DNA of 64,000 nt. It comes from Rhizophagus clarus (lineage: Eukaryota > Glomeromycota > Glomeromycetes > Glomerales > Glomeraceae). The stretch covers positions 1 through 64,000 of the forward strand of contig BLAL01000196.1 in assembly GCA_015698045.1 (NCBI GenBank). Reading direction: 5' to 3'. The position numbers and the translations under genes were made by a program. Below, in pieces: positions 48,058 to 59,753 of this stretch. Below the pieces are notes generated by a model that saw nothing but the letters and a program-made list of their open reading frames with translations, was not told the DNA's origin and did no database searches. Each line of letters begins with the position of its first letter. Position 1 is the first letter of the stretch.

Positions 48058-48936
48058 TTATTCAAATTCGCCAAACGAGTTTTTAGCAGCAATGGCGGCT
48101 TCTTTGTTTTTTCTTTTTTGTGTGTAGGATGAAATTATCATGGCAAAGTATAACTACATTATAGATAAAAAAAGAAAAGAATCTTTCAATTATTTTTGAT
48201 TTTGTTATAAAAGAGATTTAATTTTAATACATACCGTAAAAATGATTACAAGAACAGCAAAGGCAATATAAAATGTTAAGCTAACAATATATCCTTGATT
48301 ACATGCATCAGTTGAATAGTAATTTCTAAACGAAAGTTTATCAATAGAATTTGTACACTCCTCTAAGAATTTTGATTTATACATTATCACAAAACAAATC
48401 ATTAATGCACGAGATACAATTTCAGCTCCAACGATAATGTATGCTATTTTAGTATATATTGACAACATTTTAACCGTTCTCTAAATAAAATTTTTAGTTA
48501 GTACAAAAGAAATTAAGTTCAACTTCTTTCTCTACATACCGAGTAAGTTACGGCAAACAGTCCAAATACTGCTCCAATTGTTATTAGTCCATAAATAATA
48601 GTTGCCGGAATAACGAATCCATTGGTATAACTATACGCTTATATTAAACAAATTATTTGAATTATTCAATGTTTTAAATATTTTCAAAAAAAAAAAAAAA
48701 AAAAAAATTTACCATTTGGTCCTCTATTTGATGAAATGAGATATAAAGTGTTTTGTGCTGTTTCAAAAAGTCCATAAAACTTTTGAAATCCTTTGTTAAA
48801 AAACTTGTACACATAAAGAAAAAATTTTTTAAAACAATGAAGAAAAACTTACAAGCCATGTCAACGATATAAATACAACACCAGGCTTTAACTTGATACA
48901 AAAGCAACAACTAGTGATTTGTGTACTTGCGGCCAT
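48058..48936 (-). CDS. Four-TM membrane protein of unknown function, paralogue 1 (204 aa)
   Basis: Five exons on the minus strand: 48853-48936, 48713-48803, 48540-48637, 48235-48480 and 48058-48153 (205 codons, phases consistent). It begins MAASTQITSCCFCIKLKPGV, with a Cys-rich cytosolic-looking start, followed by four hydrophobic segments: VVFISLTWL, GLITIGAVFGLFAVTYS, IAYIIVGAEIVSRALMICF and SLTFYIAFAVLVIIFTLYF. Between TM3 and TM4 is a polar loop with cysteines (EECTNS, DACNQ). The C-terminus is a short basic cytosolic tail. The overall plan resembles small tetraspan (MARVEL- or tetraspanin-like) proteins, but I do not recognise the family. The neighbour at 49441 has the same exon plan and CFCxxLxPGV start, so the two arose by tandem duplication. 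Confidence 0.75.
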
Positions 48937-49440
48937 TTTTTATGAGTTCGTTATATAAAATAAAGACAAAAAAAAAAAAGGAAACGACTTTATGAAATAT
49001 CTAAGCCTTGGCAAAACACGTATAAATGATTAATTCACTCCGCCCGTGGAATTTCCAGATTTAACAATCCACGAGAATAGCACGTTGTACTATTACAACT
49101 GAATTAGGACATATTCTAACCAAAAAAAGATAGGCCAAAATTAAAAAGCCTAGATCAGATCGGAATCGAATTGATCATAATTATTTTCGTGAACGAAATG
49201 AAATAAAGTGAATAATAATACTTTTTTTGATATTTTTATATCAATAAATTCATTGCTAACTTGTGGCTTTTTTTTGATAAAATTTTCAATTCAAATTAAA
49301 TTTTATTATTTGGGAAAAGTGAATTTTGGCAAACTAAATTAATATGCTATAATAATCATATATTGTACAACTAATGCATGCTAAACAAGTTGATTTTAAT
49401 AAATAGGAATGATTAATGGTTAATCCAATATAAGTGTCTT
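48937..49440. other. Spacer between tandem paralogues
   Basis: 500 bp AT-rich, probably the promoter of the gene ending at 48058 and the 3' region of the one ending at 49441. Nothing else seen. Confidence 0.5.
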
Positions 49441-50295
49441 TTAATTAAGGTCAATAACTCTATCACCAAACATTTTATCAATTTTAATGTTAAATAAGTT
49501 ATTTGCTTTTAAAAGAGATCGTTTCTTCTTTTTCTCCATTTGAACACGATTCTTTACATAAGTTCGCAATATAATCGAAAAATAAATCTAAAGAAAAAAT
49601 GAGGTAAATAAAAAAAAAATATTTTTTAAATGGGAATTAAAATAATATACTTACATGTAGAGAACTTTGAATGAATAAAACAATAAACAACCAAACCAAC
49701 TGAGAATTTACAAAAAGTTTGCAATCTTGTCGGTTTTCATATCTATTACAATAATCTATATAACTTTTTCTGATAATCGTCATGGCTATAATTGAGACTA
49801 TAATGAGTACAGAATTTATAAAAACTGCAAAGAACCATGAAGTATATGAATACATTCGCAATAATGGTGTTGATTTCTGATTAATAAAAGAGGATTAAAT
49901 TAACCATCATATAATAGTATTACAAGATATTTGCTAATGTCAACTTACATATATTAATAATGAAGCAAGACCATATGTGCTTATAATAGATAATATAATA
50001 AAGTATATGGACAGAACTTTCGACAAGGCATCGACATAATAATATACTATGAAATAATGAATGTTTAATAATAAAGCTAGCAAAAAAATTAAATAAAATT
50101 AAATGTGACTTTACATAATGGTATTACTTCTTCCCCTGTTCCATCAAGACTTTTATAGTTTCTTGTTGAAGACTTTACGAATAATGTTGAGAAGACAATT
50201 CCTTCTATCAACCATAAAACAGAAGAGATTATAACACCAGGTCGTAATCCCAGGCAGAAGCAGAAATGAGAGTATTTGAGTTTCTTCTTTCCCAT
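49441..50295 (-). CDS. Four-TM membrane protein of unknown function, paralogue 2 (215 aa)
   Basis: Four exons on the minus strand: 50115-50295, 49949-50046, 49655-49876 and 49441-49587 (216 codons, phases consistent). The start MGKKKLKYSHFCFCLGLRPG parallels CFCIKLKPG in the neighbour. Four membrane segments follow: VIISSVLWLIEGIVFSTLFV, VLSIYFIILSIISTYGLASL, FFAVFINSVLIIVSIIAMTI and LVWLFIVLFIQSSLHIYF. A Cys-containing loop (DYCNRYENRQDCK) lies between TM3 and TM4, followed by a lysine-rich tail (KNRVQMEKKKKRS). Relative to paralogue 1 the first intron is missing (or was gained there) and the tail is longer. Function unknown. Confidence 0.75.
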
Positions 50296-51317
50296 TATTT
50301 CTATTACAGTTTGTTAACCTGGAAGGTAAGTGAAAATGGTTTATGTTATTAATGAATTAAAAGATTGACTAAAATATTTGAATGGAAAAAAAGAGGGACA
50401 AGAATATGAAATGGAGGTTAAAAGAAAAAGGATAATTCCTTTTTAAAAGAATATTAAAATAACAACTTTTTTTTTTTTTATTCATAATAAAAAATAAAAT
50501 ATGAATGTGAAGGATGATATAAGGGCGAAGAAAATCATCAAAAAAAATCTCATGACGGATCAACATTGATTGTTATATAATCGAATGCAACTTTAAATTT
50601 AGTAACGAATGAGATATTAAAAACTAGTTGAGAACAAAATGTTTTAACAAAAGAACAGTGTTAAATGGAAAAAATCGAAGCTGATTCATCTGTTTCTGCA
50701 ACAATCGTCCATTTGGTCTATTTTGTGTGTAACTTTACAATGATTGTTGATACATTGATGAATAGATATATTAAAAAGACTAAAATGGTCCAAATTGGAA
50801 TGTAGAAAGGAAAGGAGTTGAAGATCCCGTAATTCTTAATTTTGTTCGTGTTACCCCGAATCTCAGTATGTGAAATATTTCTTTAGTGCCGTCCAAATCT
50901 TTCAAATGATTTTACTCTGCTTTAGACGAACCGTAATTAAGTTCAGAGTTTTCCGATTGTGGTGCGAAATTGCCATCACTTTAAAATATATGGATCACAA
51001 ATCACACTTCATTAAAAGTAAATATAAACAATCTAAAATTTCAATTTAAAACTTTATAATACTCATTTTTTAATACAATATTCGTGCAAATATTCTATTT
51101 ATTAATTTACTCTTTTATTTAGCAAAATAAAGTTAATTAACAGATGCTGAGCAGCAGCTCGGCAGACATTTATGCTTTATTACTCCCTTGAAGCCCTGCT
51201 ACTTCATTTCTTCATTTTACTGAGTCGGCCAGCTTCTTAAACTTTCAATCATTTCAGTTGTCACTTCTCTGGCTTTTTGAGCATTTGTGCATAGTCTTAC
51301 AAGAGAGCCAATAGAGG
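50296..51317. other. Intergenic, weak coding hints only
   Basis: Probably includes the promoter of the four-TM gene. A 46-codon plus-strand frame, 50665-50805 (MEKIEADSSVSATIVHLVYF...), has a hydrophobic middle but no supporting evidence. GC-richer sequence begins near 51140. Confidence 0.35.
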
Positions 51318-51597
51318 CTATGAGCATGTATTCCTCTCATAACATGCAGTCATCTTATTCCATATGGCATCCAATATAAATTTGGACTTGTTTGATGTAT
51401 TTTGGACATTCAATATCCAACCGTAGCATTCTTCTACACAAAAATGCCAATAATTACCTACTATCATGTTATCGTTATAAGTCTATAAACAAACATACAC
51501 ATACCACCATTTCTCCGATGTCCGGCAGGAATATTTGGATTTTCATATACGTCATAAGATAGAAACGAAATATTTCTTCTTAAAAGAGGAGGTGGAT
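51318..51597 (-). CDS. Possible 3' exons of an unrecognised gene
   Basis: On the minus strand, exon-like 51505-51597 reads DPPPLLRRNISFLSYDVY and ENPNIPAGHRRNG. It has a GTATGT donor and joins in phase to 51318-51433 (EECYGWILNVQNTSNKSKFI, then NKMTACYERNTCS and a stop). The sequence looks protein-like and GC-richer than its surroundings. I could not find a start: an in-frame stop lies just upstream, so an intron acceptor near 51598 would be needed. It may be a partial or decayed copy of a repeated gene. Confidence 0.35.
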
Positions 51598-52830
51598 CTC
51601 ACTCGTCTCGACATTTTTCATTTAAAAATAAAATATTCACAATATTTATTTTATGAAAGTTGATTGCTACCAAATTTTTTGATCGATTTATTTATTGGTT
51701 TTTTGGATCCTATGATATTTATGATAATTAATTGATTAATTTAGTCAACCAAAATTAAAAACCATAATAGTCGATTAAATGAGTCAACTAAATTAATTGA
51801 TCAATCAATCAAGATTTCTTTAGCTAAAACTATGTCTAATGGTTTCGGCGTTTTTTAATCAATATTACATGGAACTGTGAGTTTCGGCGTTTTTTTTTCA
51901 TTTTTTTACATATAAAAACGCTTCGGCTAATTCAACCAATAGAAATACCTTTAATAATAACAGATACCTAACTAATATATAAAATGAAGAAATCTAAGAA
52001 ATAAATGCTACTTTAAACAAAATTAAATTAAAAATTTGATTAGAAATTCAAAATATAAGCAAAATTTATATTACTAGAAATAAGATTGCTTATTAAAACC
52101 TATCTGATCTAATGTAAAATATTAAAACTTATATATAATATTAAATTATTAAAATGTTAAAATGCTAAAGTACTAATAGTATTTTATTAAAGTTTTAGTA
52201 TAGTTTTAAATTTTATATTAAATCTGATAAAATTCATTTACTTAAAAAATAAATCATTTTTAGATATATTTCAGTTAATTATTATCATTTATATTAATAA
52301 AATTAAAAAAAATCCTATATCCTATCCCATCTTATATTCTATCCTATATCTATTATTATTTCATTTTATTTGCTATTATATTTATTATTATTTTACTTTA
52401 TTTGCTACTATATCTATTATTATTTCATTTAATTTACTATAATTTTATTTTAATCCTAAATTTCAATTTTATATTCTATATTTTATTTTTTATTTTTTAT
52501 TTAAATTGTTTACTAAAATTTATTTAATTTAATACTAAAAGATAAAATCTTTTATATAATGATAAATTATAAAATTATAAAATTGTGAAATTGCTAAAAG
52601 TTATAAAACTGTTAAAATTTGTAAAACTACTAAAATTTGTAAAATTTTTATAATAGATTTATTTATAATTTTAGTATAATAAGTATTAATATTTTATGTA
52701 AGTTTTGGTATAAATTTACCATTTACTAACCCTTTTTTTTTAATAATTTCAAATAATCTAATAAATTTATATATAATTGAAGAATTTTTTTATTAAAATA
52801 TATTATTAAATTTTATAAAATTGTAATTTT
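51598..52830. other. AT-rich spacer
   Basis: Contains two copies of gtttcggcgttttttt (51841-51900) and, at 52320-52480, repeated 'tattattattttactttatttgct' type words. No gene recognised. Confidence 0.45.
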
Positions 52831-52844
52831 AAAATAATTATGCA

Positions 52845-55087
52845 AACTCTTTCTCACTCTATATATTTCAGAACTTGATAAAAAATTTATTTTTTATTTT
52901 TTTGTAGAAATAGTACTTTAGGACCCAAATAACTTTTAGTTTATATAACTATTATGTCTTCATCAACTTCAAATACAACCACCAACTTTATTAATACTGC
53001 TCTATATGAAGAGTTTTACAACTACTTTAAAGTAACTTTAGTTAGCGCTAACTGGACCCTATCACATTCATCGCTTTTTGCCAAGAATGTGAGTAAAGAT
53101 GAATATCAGAATCAGATAGCAGGTCTTTTTAACATGATCCATCAGCTAAAAAATATCTCAACACTTTAACTTTCTGCAAAAACTATAGTAAAAACTTATT
53201 ATACCTCGTCTTTAGGATATTTCATGCTGGCTTCAAGGCTGCTGCAGATAGGACACAAGTATTAGCTAGCTCTGAAATACTATAACAGATGGAGATAGCA
53301 TATGCATAACTAGAGTTTCCCAATGGGTTATCCTATAAATAATCTGGATAATCTATTAAAAAATTTTAAAATCTGGATATCTTATTAAAAAGGATAAAGA
53401 ATAATCTGGATAAATTATTCTAGAATAATCCAGATTATTCTAAAATAATAAAGTGATTTGTGAAATTATATTTTTTTATACTGTATATCCATTCTTTGAC
53501 TATATGATCTTATCCATATATAAAATACGATCACAGTTATACAATATTTATTATGTATTAATTAATAAAAGATATTTTATGTTAGATATAATCAAAAAAT
53601 ATCATGAGTGTATTAATAAAATACCTTCATTTTTTATTATAATAACTTGTAAAACTTATATTTATTATTTATTTTTTATAATAATTATAGTATTTGCAAC
53701 AATCTTAGGATAATCTAAATTATTCTATAGGATTATCCATTTTGTAAACTACAAATCCAGATAACTGTTTAAAAATTATCTGGATGCATCTGTTATCCTA
53801 GAATATCCAGATATAATCCTAGGATATTATTTGTTTGAAAAAAACTCTACCCACAACAATAGTATCTGATCCAGTGATACCTCAACTTGATGTTATGCTC
53901 ATTCTCTCTTCTAGTTCTACTTTAAAACCTGATGCTAAATCTTTTATATTAAAAGATAAGAAAGTAAAAACTATAGAGTCAGATCCAGATGCCACTCACA
54001 TTATCATAGATTATCATCCTATGGCAATACATTTACAATATCCTAGTCTATGATGTTTTGGTTAAGTAAGACAATATTAAACTTCTTGAACATCTAATGG
54101 TTTAAAGCAATATTATCTCAATTACAGTCAAAAAGCAAAAGAAGTATAAGACCTTTAGGTGTAAGTTAGAGATTATGCATGCTTTTTCTACTTGGAAAAA
54201 AAAATGTCTTTAGATTACTCCTTTTGGCTCCACTATAGTCAGATAGTTTTCTGCTGCTTGATCTCTGCATAAACGTAAAGAAAAAGAAAGATTCCAAGCT
54301 GTTGCTATAAACTTATCAGATATTATGATAGCTACAGCATTATCCTTAAAAAAAACCTCTTATTCCCTTACATATCAAGGCTTTTAAAAAAGTCAAGAAT
54401 CCAGATGGCCAAAACAAAATGATTGTTTACTTCAAATTGTGAGATGATCTTTAATCAGTCTTAAGTACAGAGTCATTTTGGAGTGAAGTCAAACTTAGTT
54501 GATATTGCCACACTATGTCATCTTTCATTAGTACTTGGAGAAGTCATCAGCAAACTGAAAATATTAACAAAAGTAAAGCTAACAACAAATCTTTAGCTTC
54601 TACTTCAAAGAATCTTAAGATATATAGATCTAGCTACTTAGTAGTCACAGATTTCAATCATATTCCTATAAGGAGTCTGTTAAAGAATTCAGATAAATCA
54701 TCAACTGGATATAAAGCAGATAAGAAGATCAAATTGCTGAAAATAATTAAAGCATAAAGCAAAGGCCCTTTTTCTCAAAGAAACTTTCGAAAAAATAGTT
54801 ACATGCAGAAATTGTCAAAATGAAGAAGATTTTAATGGATTTTATTCAGAAACAATCTCAAAATTAAATAATAATTAGTAGGATTTTATTTTATTTTACC
54901 AGTAGTGATAAAATATTTTCTTTTTTCTTCCTTTTTTTTTGTACTTGTTTATTTTATTTTGTAATTTTTTAGCAGATGATAAGATTGACTTTGGCTAAAA
55001 ACATCACTTTTTGTATTAGGTTTACTTTTTAAACTCTACCTGATCACTAATAAAGTATGATGTGACTTTAATACCTTAATCAAAAAA
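52845..55087 (+). mobile_element. ORF1-like retroposon R2, with nested MITE
   Basis: Target duplication aaaataattatgca at 52831-52844 and 55088-55101, an A-rich 3' end and the same 5' start (aactctttct) as R1 at 26923. The first open part, 52954-53169, encodes MSSSTSNTTTNFINTALYEE and continues with YNYFKVTLVSANWTLSHS to a stop after 71 codons. Later remnants at 53835-54053 (DPVIPQLDVML, IIIDYHPMAIHLQYPSL) and 54515-54757 (FISTWRSHQQTENINKSK) are in other frames. They look like one eroded ORF1-type protein. No reverse transcriptase. A TA-flanked MITE has inserted at 53313-53847. The element is broken by several stops and shifts, but its ends are clean. Confidence 0.55.
53313..53847. mobile_element. 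TA-flanked MITE nested in retroposon R2
   Basis: Flanked by TA (53311-53312 and 53848-53849). The left end GAGTTTCCCAATGGGTTATC and the right end (inverse: GAGTTTTTTTCAAACAAATA) share GAGTTT and then TATCCTA and TCTGGATA words. The body is full of ATCCAGAT / ATCTGGAT repeats in both directions. The 86-codon frame at 53453-53713 is AT-rich and not convincing. Confidence 0.65.
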
Positions 55088-55101
55088 AAAATAATTATGC
55101 A

Positions 55102-56111
55102 GATAAAAAAAAAACATATGATTTAAAAAAAAGAAAAATATTAAATATAATAAATAATGATCAATAATTCTGAAAAAATTAAGAAAATATATAAATTAAT
55201 TAATTAGAAAAAAAAGAAAATATCATAGAAAATATATAATAATATAAAATTATATAAGTATAATATAACTTTTTTTTTCTTTTTTTTTTTTATTTAAAAA
55301 ATAATAAAAGATTAATAAAAATATATAATAAAAATATATAATATAATGATTTTATATAATTTAATAACTATTATAAAAAAATATAAATAAATTTTATAAA
55401 ATAATAATAAATACAGGAGTAATCATTTAAAATAAAAAATCAGATTGAAGTTTTAATAAATTAGTTATATAAATAATAGGTATTTTTGTATTCTTATAAA
55501 ATTTATATCAGTGATAAACTATAATATAATTAATTAATAAAATATATAATTACATAATTTTTAAATTTTAGTATTTTGTATTAATATTAATATTTAAAAA
55601 AAGATTATAACTAGTTTTAACCGGGGGTGATATAACTCGGGTGATATCACCTGATTGATTTTTATAATTTATTTATTTTGATATAGGTGATTTAACCTGA
55701 CAAGTGATATCACCTGATTAATTTTTAATTTTTAAATTGTTTATTTTTTTTTCTAGGTTTTCCAGTTTCGAGGTATGTTTTTTTTCCTTCTTTTGTTTTC
55801 ACTTTTCTTTCTAGTTATTTCTAATTTCTTTTTCTTTTCTTTTTAGGCCTTTAAGCTCTTTTAATTTTATGTCAAAGGTATGTTGTTTTTTGTTGTTCTT
55901 TTTGTTTTCATTTTCCTTTCCATTTATTATTTTTCCTTTCTTTTTAGGTCTTTAATCTCTTCCAGGTTTACATTAAATGATGGTATATTATTTCTTTTTT
56001 TTTCCTCCTTTTGTTTTTTTTTAGGGTCTTAGTTTTTTTCTTATCTTTTTTTCAATTTCGTTTTCATATTTCATTTTTACTAACTATTTTTTCTTCTTTT
56101 TATGGTTTATC
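55102..56111. other. AT-rich spacer with GTGATATCACCTGATT repeats and pyrimidine tract
   Basis: At 55622-55720 gtgatatcacctgatt occurs twice, with related ggtgatttaacctg and ggtgatataactc. From about 55740 the plus strand is T/C-rich with 'ttttaggcctttaagctctt' and 'ttttaggtctttaatctctt' blocks ~80 bp apart, weakly like the acceptor/exon units elsewhere. No ORF. Confidence 0.45.
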
Positions 56112-56480
56112 CACTGGTCAAAATCGATGCTATCGGGTACATATCGGGTACCTGATATGTACCCGATATGTGTGAAATATGTGTATGCTATTTAATAATA
56201 CTACACATATCGGGTACCCGATATGTACCCGTCGGATGCAGAAAATCGGTGACATATAACGTACATATCGGGTACATTTCTCATACATATTGGGTAGTTA
56301 AATATCGGTTACATATCATAGATTTATTGGGTACCCGATATATTTTAAAAAAATATCGGACAGATATTATACACTTATCGGATAGTGCTAATAAGTATCC
56401 TATATATACCCGATATGTATCCTATTTGTATTTGAAATATAAGCATAATTTCATAATTTTCACACATATCGGATAGCCGA
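56112..56480. repeat. Subterminal palindromic repeats, left end of copy B
   Basis: Dense ATATCGGGTA/TACCCGATAT words, with perfect palindromes such as atatcgggtacccgatat near 56207. Read-through of the repeat creates the spurious 102-codon frame at 56168-56476. Confidence 0.75.
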
Positions 56481-56739
56481 AAAGTATAGCATTTATGGGG
56501 CATTAATAGTAGTAGATTTATAATTTAAATACAATTGTAATTTAAAAGTAATTTAATTCATTTAATTGTAATTACTGAAAGTTTTATTTATATTTTCAAT
56601 CGATAATAAAAAAAATATTATACAAAAAATATTATAAAAAAAATTCACTACTCTTTACACAAATTTACAATTAATGTTCACTTGTTTGCTTGTTTTCATT
56701 TCATTATATCTATTTAATTTGAAAGAAAGTAAAATGTTA

Positions 56740-57180
56740 GTAATAAAAGTGTTAGTATGAATATTAGTAGAAGTGTTAGCAAAAGAAAAGGAACGTTAAT
56801 AAAAAAATTTTTACATTAGAAAGTGTTAGTATTAATGTTAGTATGAAAGTTAGTAGAAGTAGAAAAGGAACGTCAATAAAAAAAAAATATAAAGTATAAG
56901 TATTAATGTTAGTGTTAATGTTAGTAGAAGTGTTAGTAAAAGTAAGAAATAAAAAATGTTTAACAGTAGAACATTGTTAGTAGGAACGTTAGTAGGAGGA
57001 AACACATTAGAAAAAAATATTAGTAAGAGTGTTAACAGGATGGAAAAAGAAATTTCAACAAAAAATGTACCTTTGTATTTATTTTTTAGAAAAACCAATA
57101 AAGTAAAAAACTCGATAGTAGAACATTGTTTAGGACGTTAGTGAGAAGAAATACATTGGAAAAATATATTAATAAGAGTG
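56740..57180 (+). repeat. GTTAGTA short-repeat region of copy B
   Basis: Many copies of words such as aacgttagtagga, aatgttagtagaag and gtgttagtaaaag in one direction, mirrored in copy A at 20850-21290. Copy-number differences between A and B are visible (ttagtaggaacg repeated more often in A). Not coding. Confidence 0.65.
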
Positions 57181-58431
57181 TTAAGAATAACATAATAATG
57201 GGAAAAGAAATTTCAACAAAAAATATACCTTTATCTTTATTTTTTAGACAAAAACAATAAAGTAAAAATTTGAGAGAGAGAGAAAAAAGTTTTGAAAAAA
57301 AAAAAAAACGATAAATAAATAATTAAATCGTGATCGTGCAATCACATGATCAACAAAATTATCAATTTTTATTGGTTATTTGGGTAATATTATAAATAAC
57401 ATAATAATGGGAAAAGAAATTTCAACAAAAAATATACCTTTATCTTTATTTTTTAGACAAAACAATAAAGTAAAAATTTGAGAGAGAGAGAAAAAGTTTT
57501 TGAAAAAAAAAAAAAAAAAAAAATACGATAAATAAATAATTAAATCATGATCGTGCAATCACATGATCAACAAAATTATCAATTTTTATTGGTTATTTGG
57601 GTAATATTATATTCAGCCACATCAGCCACAAAATCGGTCACCTATCGAATGCACAAGTCAATATTAGCGAAGAAGCACAAACTTGATTATTCACTATTCG
57701 TGCTCAACTTGAGTTGATAAAATTATTAAAAAATCACTGATTTTATTAAATTTATCAGAATTTTTATACCTAATTAAAGATGATTAAATTAAGTTTTACT
57801 ACCGATTTCATTATAACGTTACCAACTTTTTTGTTAATCTTGGATATTTTATTTTGAATTTAAATTGTTCGCTTTGAACTCGAGTTGAACTCGAGTTCAA
57901 CTCGAGTTTAACTCGTTCGCTCAAGATCTTTGTGTAATGTATTGTAGATCCGTAATTGTTTTATTTGTAGTCTATAATTGGCAAAAGCTTATTATAAACC
58001 AAAATAAAAAACACTATTTATTTACGTATCTGTATTATTAGATTTTACCTTTTTTAGATTTGATATATAATTAAAAAGAAGACCTTTATCTTGATATTTT
58101 GGAATCACGATCATAACAATTGAGTTTAGGTCGAGTTTAACTTGTTCATTGTGATTGATTGTATTGTAGATCCGTATCTGTATTATAATTAATATAAAGA
58201 AGACAGATCATAACAATCATGACATATTTGAGAAATTAGAACAATTTACGTAAATGTTCTTGAAGGGTAATTAATATAATAATACAAGGTGATAAAAAAT
58301 TGTTTTTAAAAAGAGGTTTCATCTTTTTTTTTTTTCTTACAATAAATTTGTTGTCGTTATTTCTATTATATATTCTTTTTCTTAAAATTTGTTGCCGTTA
58401 TTTTTTATTATTATATATTCTTTTTCTTAAA

Positions 58432-59038
58432 ATGCCCGCAAATTGGACTGATGCAATAACTGAATATTTAATAAGATATAGGAGGTAAAAAATTAAATGA
58501 AAACTAATAAATAACTTTGATCATATTCTAGTTTTTTTTTCTCTTACGTTTCCTGATCTAAAAATTAAATAAATAATGTAAAGGAGAAGGAACAACTACT
58601 ACCATGACATACCCGGGAGGGACCGCTCCGAATTCTGGGAGAGCCTAGCTCGAAGAATTCGGAGACGGTTCCGCGTGAGGTTCACTGGCCAACAGGTAGA
58701 AAGAAAGTGGAGAAACTTGGTCAGGAATTTTAATGTTAGTAAAATAATAATAAATCATAAAAAAAAAATAAAAAAAAATAAAAAATTAATAGTATTAACA
58801 TTTTTAGAATTTCTGTGAATGGAGGAATGGTGCGCGAAATGGAAGGTGGTCCCGGGAAGGAGAAAGATATTATAGGCAGTTCCGCACAAGGTTTTGGGAC
58901 AGACCTGGTAATTATTAAGAATTTTTTTAATTTATATTTAAGTTATTTAAGTTCTAAATTTATATATATTTCTTAGGGAACCACCACAGTCGTAGGCGGC
59001 GTAGAAACACTGCGCATCGGCGGCCTCGGAATCCGTAA
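58432..59038 (+). CDS. Small arginine-rich Myb/MADF-like DNA-binding protein of the CACTA-like element (121 aa)
   Basis: Four exons: 58432-58484, 58584-58734, 58808-58907 and 58977-59038 (122 codons, phases consistent; donors GTAAAA, GTTAGT and GTAATT). It starts MPANWTDAITEYLIRYRR. The second exon holds DRSEFWESLARRIRRRFR, then FTGQQVERKWRNLVRNFN, which matches the Trp/Phe and 'KWRNL' pattern of MADF/trihelix (Myb-like) DNA-binding domains. The third is aromatic and basic (WSREGERYYRQFRTRFWDR), and the tail is strongly basic (HHSRRRRRNTAHRRPRNP). A short Myb-like protein without a transposase core could help recognise the subterminal repeats, as accessory proteins do in some CACTA or Harbinger-type elements; that is inference. 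The gene is open here but stopped in copy A. Local GC is higher than in the rest of the element. Confidence 0.65.
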
Positions 59039-59753
59039 ATTATATTTTTTTATTTTTATTTTTTTTTTATTTTGTATTTTTATATTTTATTTTTATTTTT
59101 ATTTTTTATTTATATTTTTATATTTTTATTATTTTTATTATTATTATTTTTTATTTTTTATTATCTTTTATTATTATTATTTTTTATTAAATATATATAT
59201 ATTTTATATAGTCATCTAATTATTATTTTAATATTTTTACTATTTTATAATTTGATTTAATATCGGCCTATATTCAACTGAAATTAAAAAATTCGACCTC
59301 AATTATGAGTAATTAAAGCTTATTATAATAAATTGCTTTTATTCAATAAACATTCATTTTTTTTTTTTATTAAAGTATTAATTAAATAAACAATCTGTCG
59401 TCATATATTATATAATATATTGTAATGATGAAATGTCCCCAATAAATTTTTAAAAAAGGTACATTTAGGCGTGACAGATCTAATACCGCTGATTCTTCCA
59501 AAATGTTACTAAAAACTTTCCATAGATCAAATTGAGAGAACTAATCTATCAATTTACAATATAAAATCTTGAAATAATCTTTCACATTTTCAAAATACGT
59601 GATCAAACTCATTTTTGCTAAACTGCCGAAACCTTTTGGCGTTTACATGCAATAGTTTCGGCATTTTAATTTAATTTGACGATCATTGATTATCATGATC
59701 AATCTATTTTTACGGTTTTCTAAACCATAATTTTTTTTTTATTTTTTTTTTAG

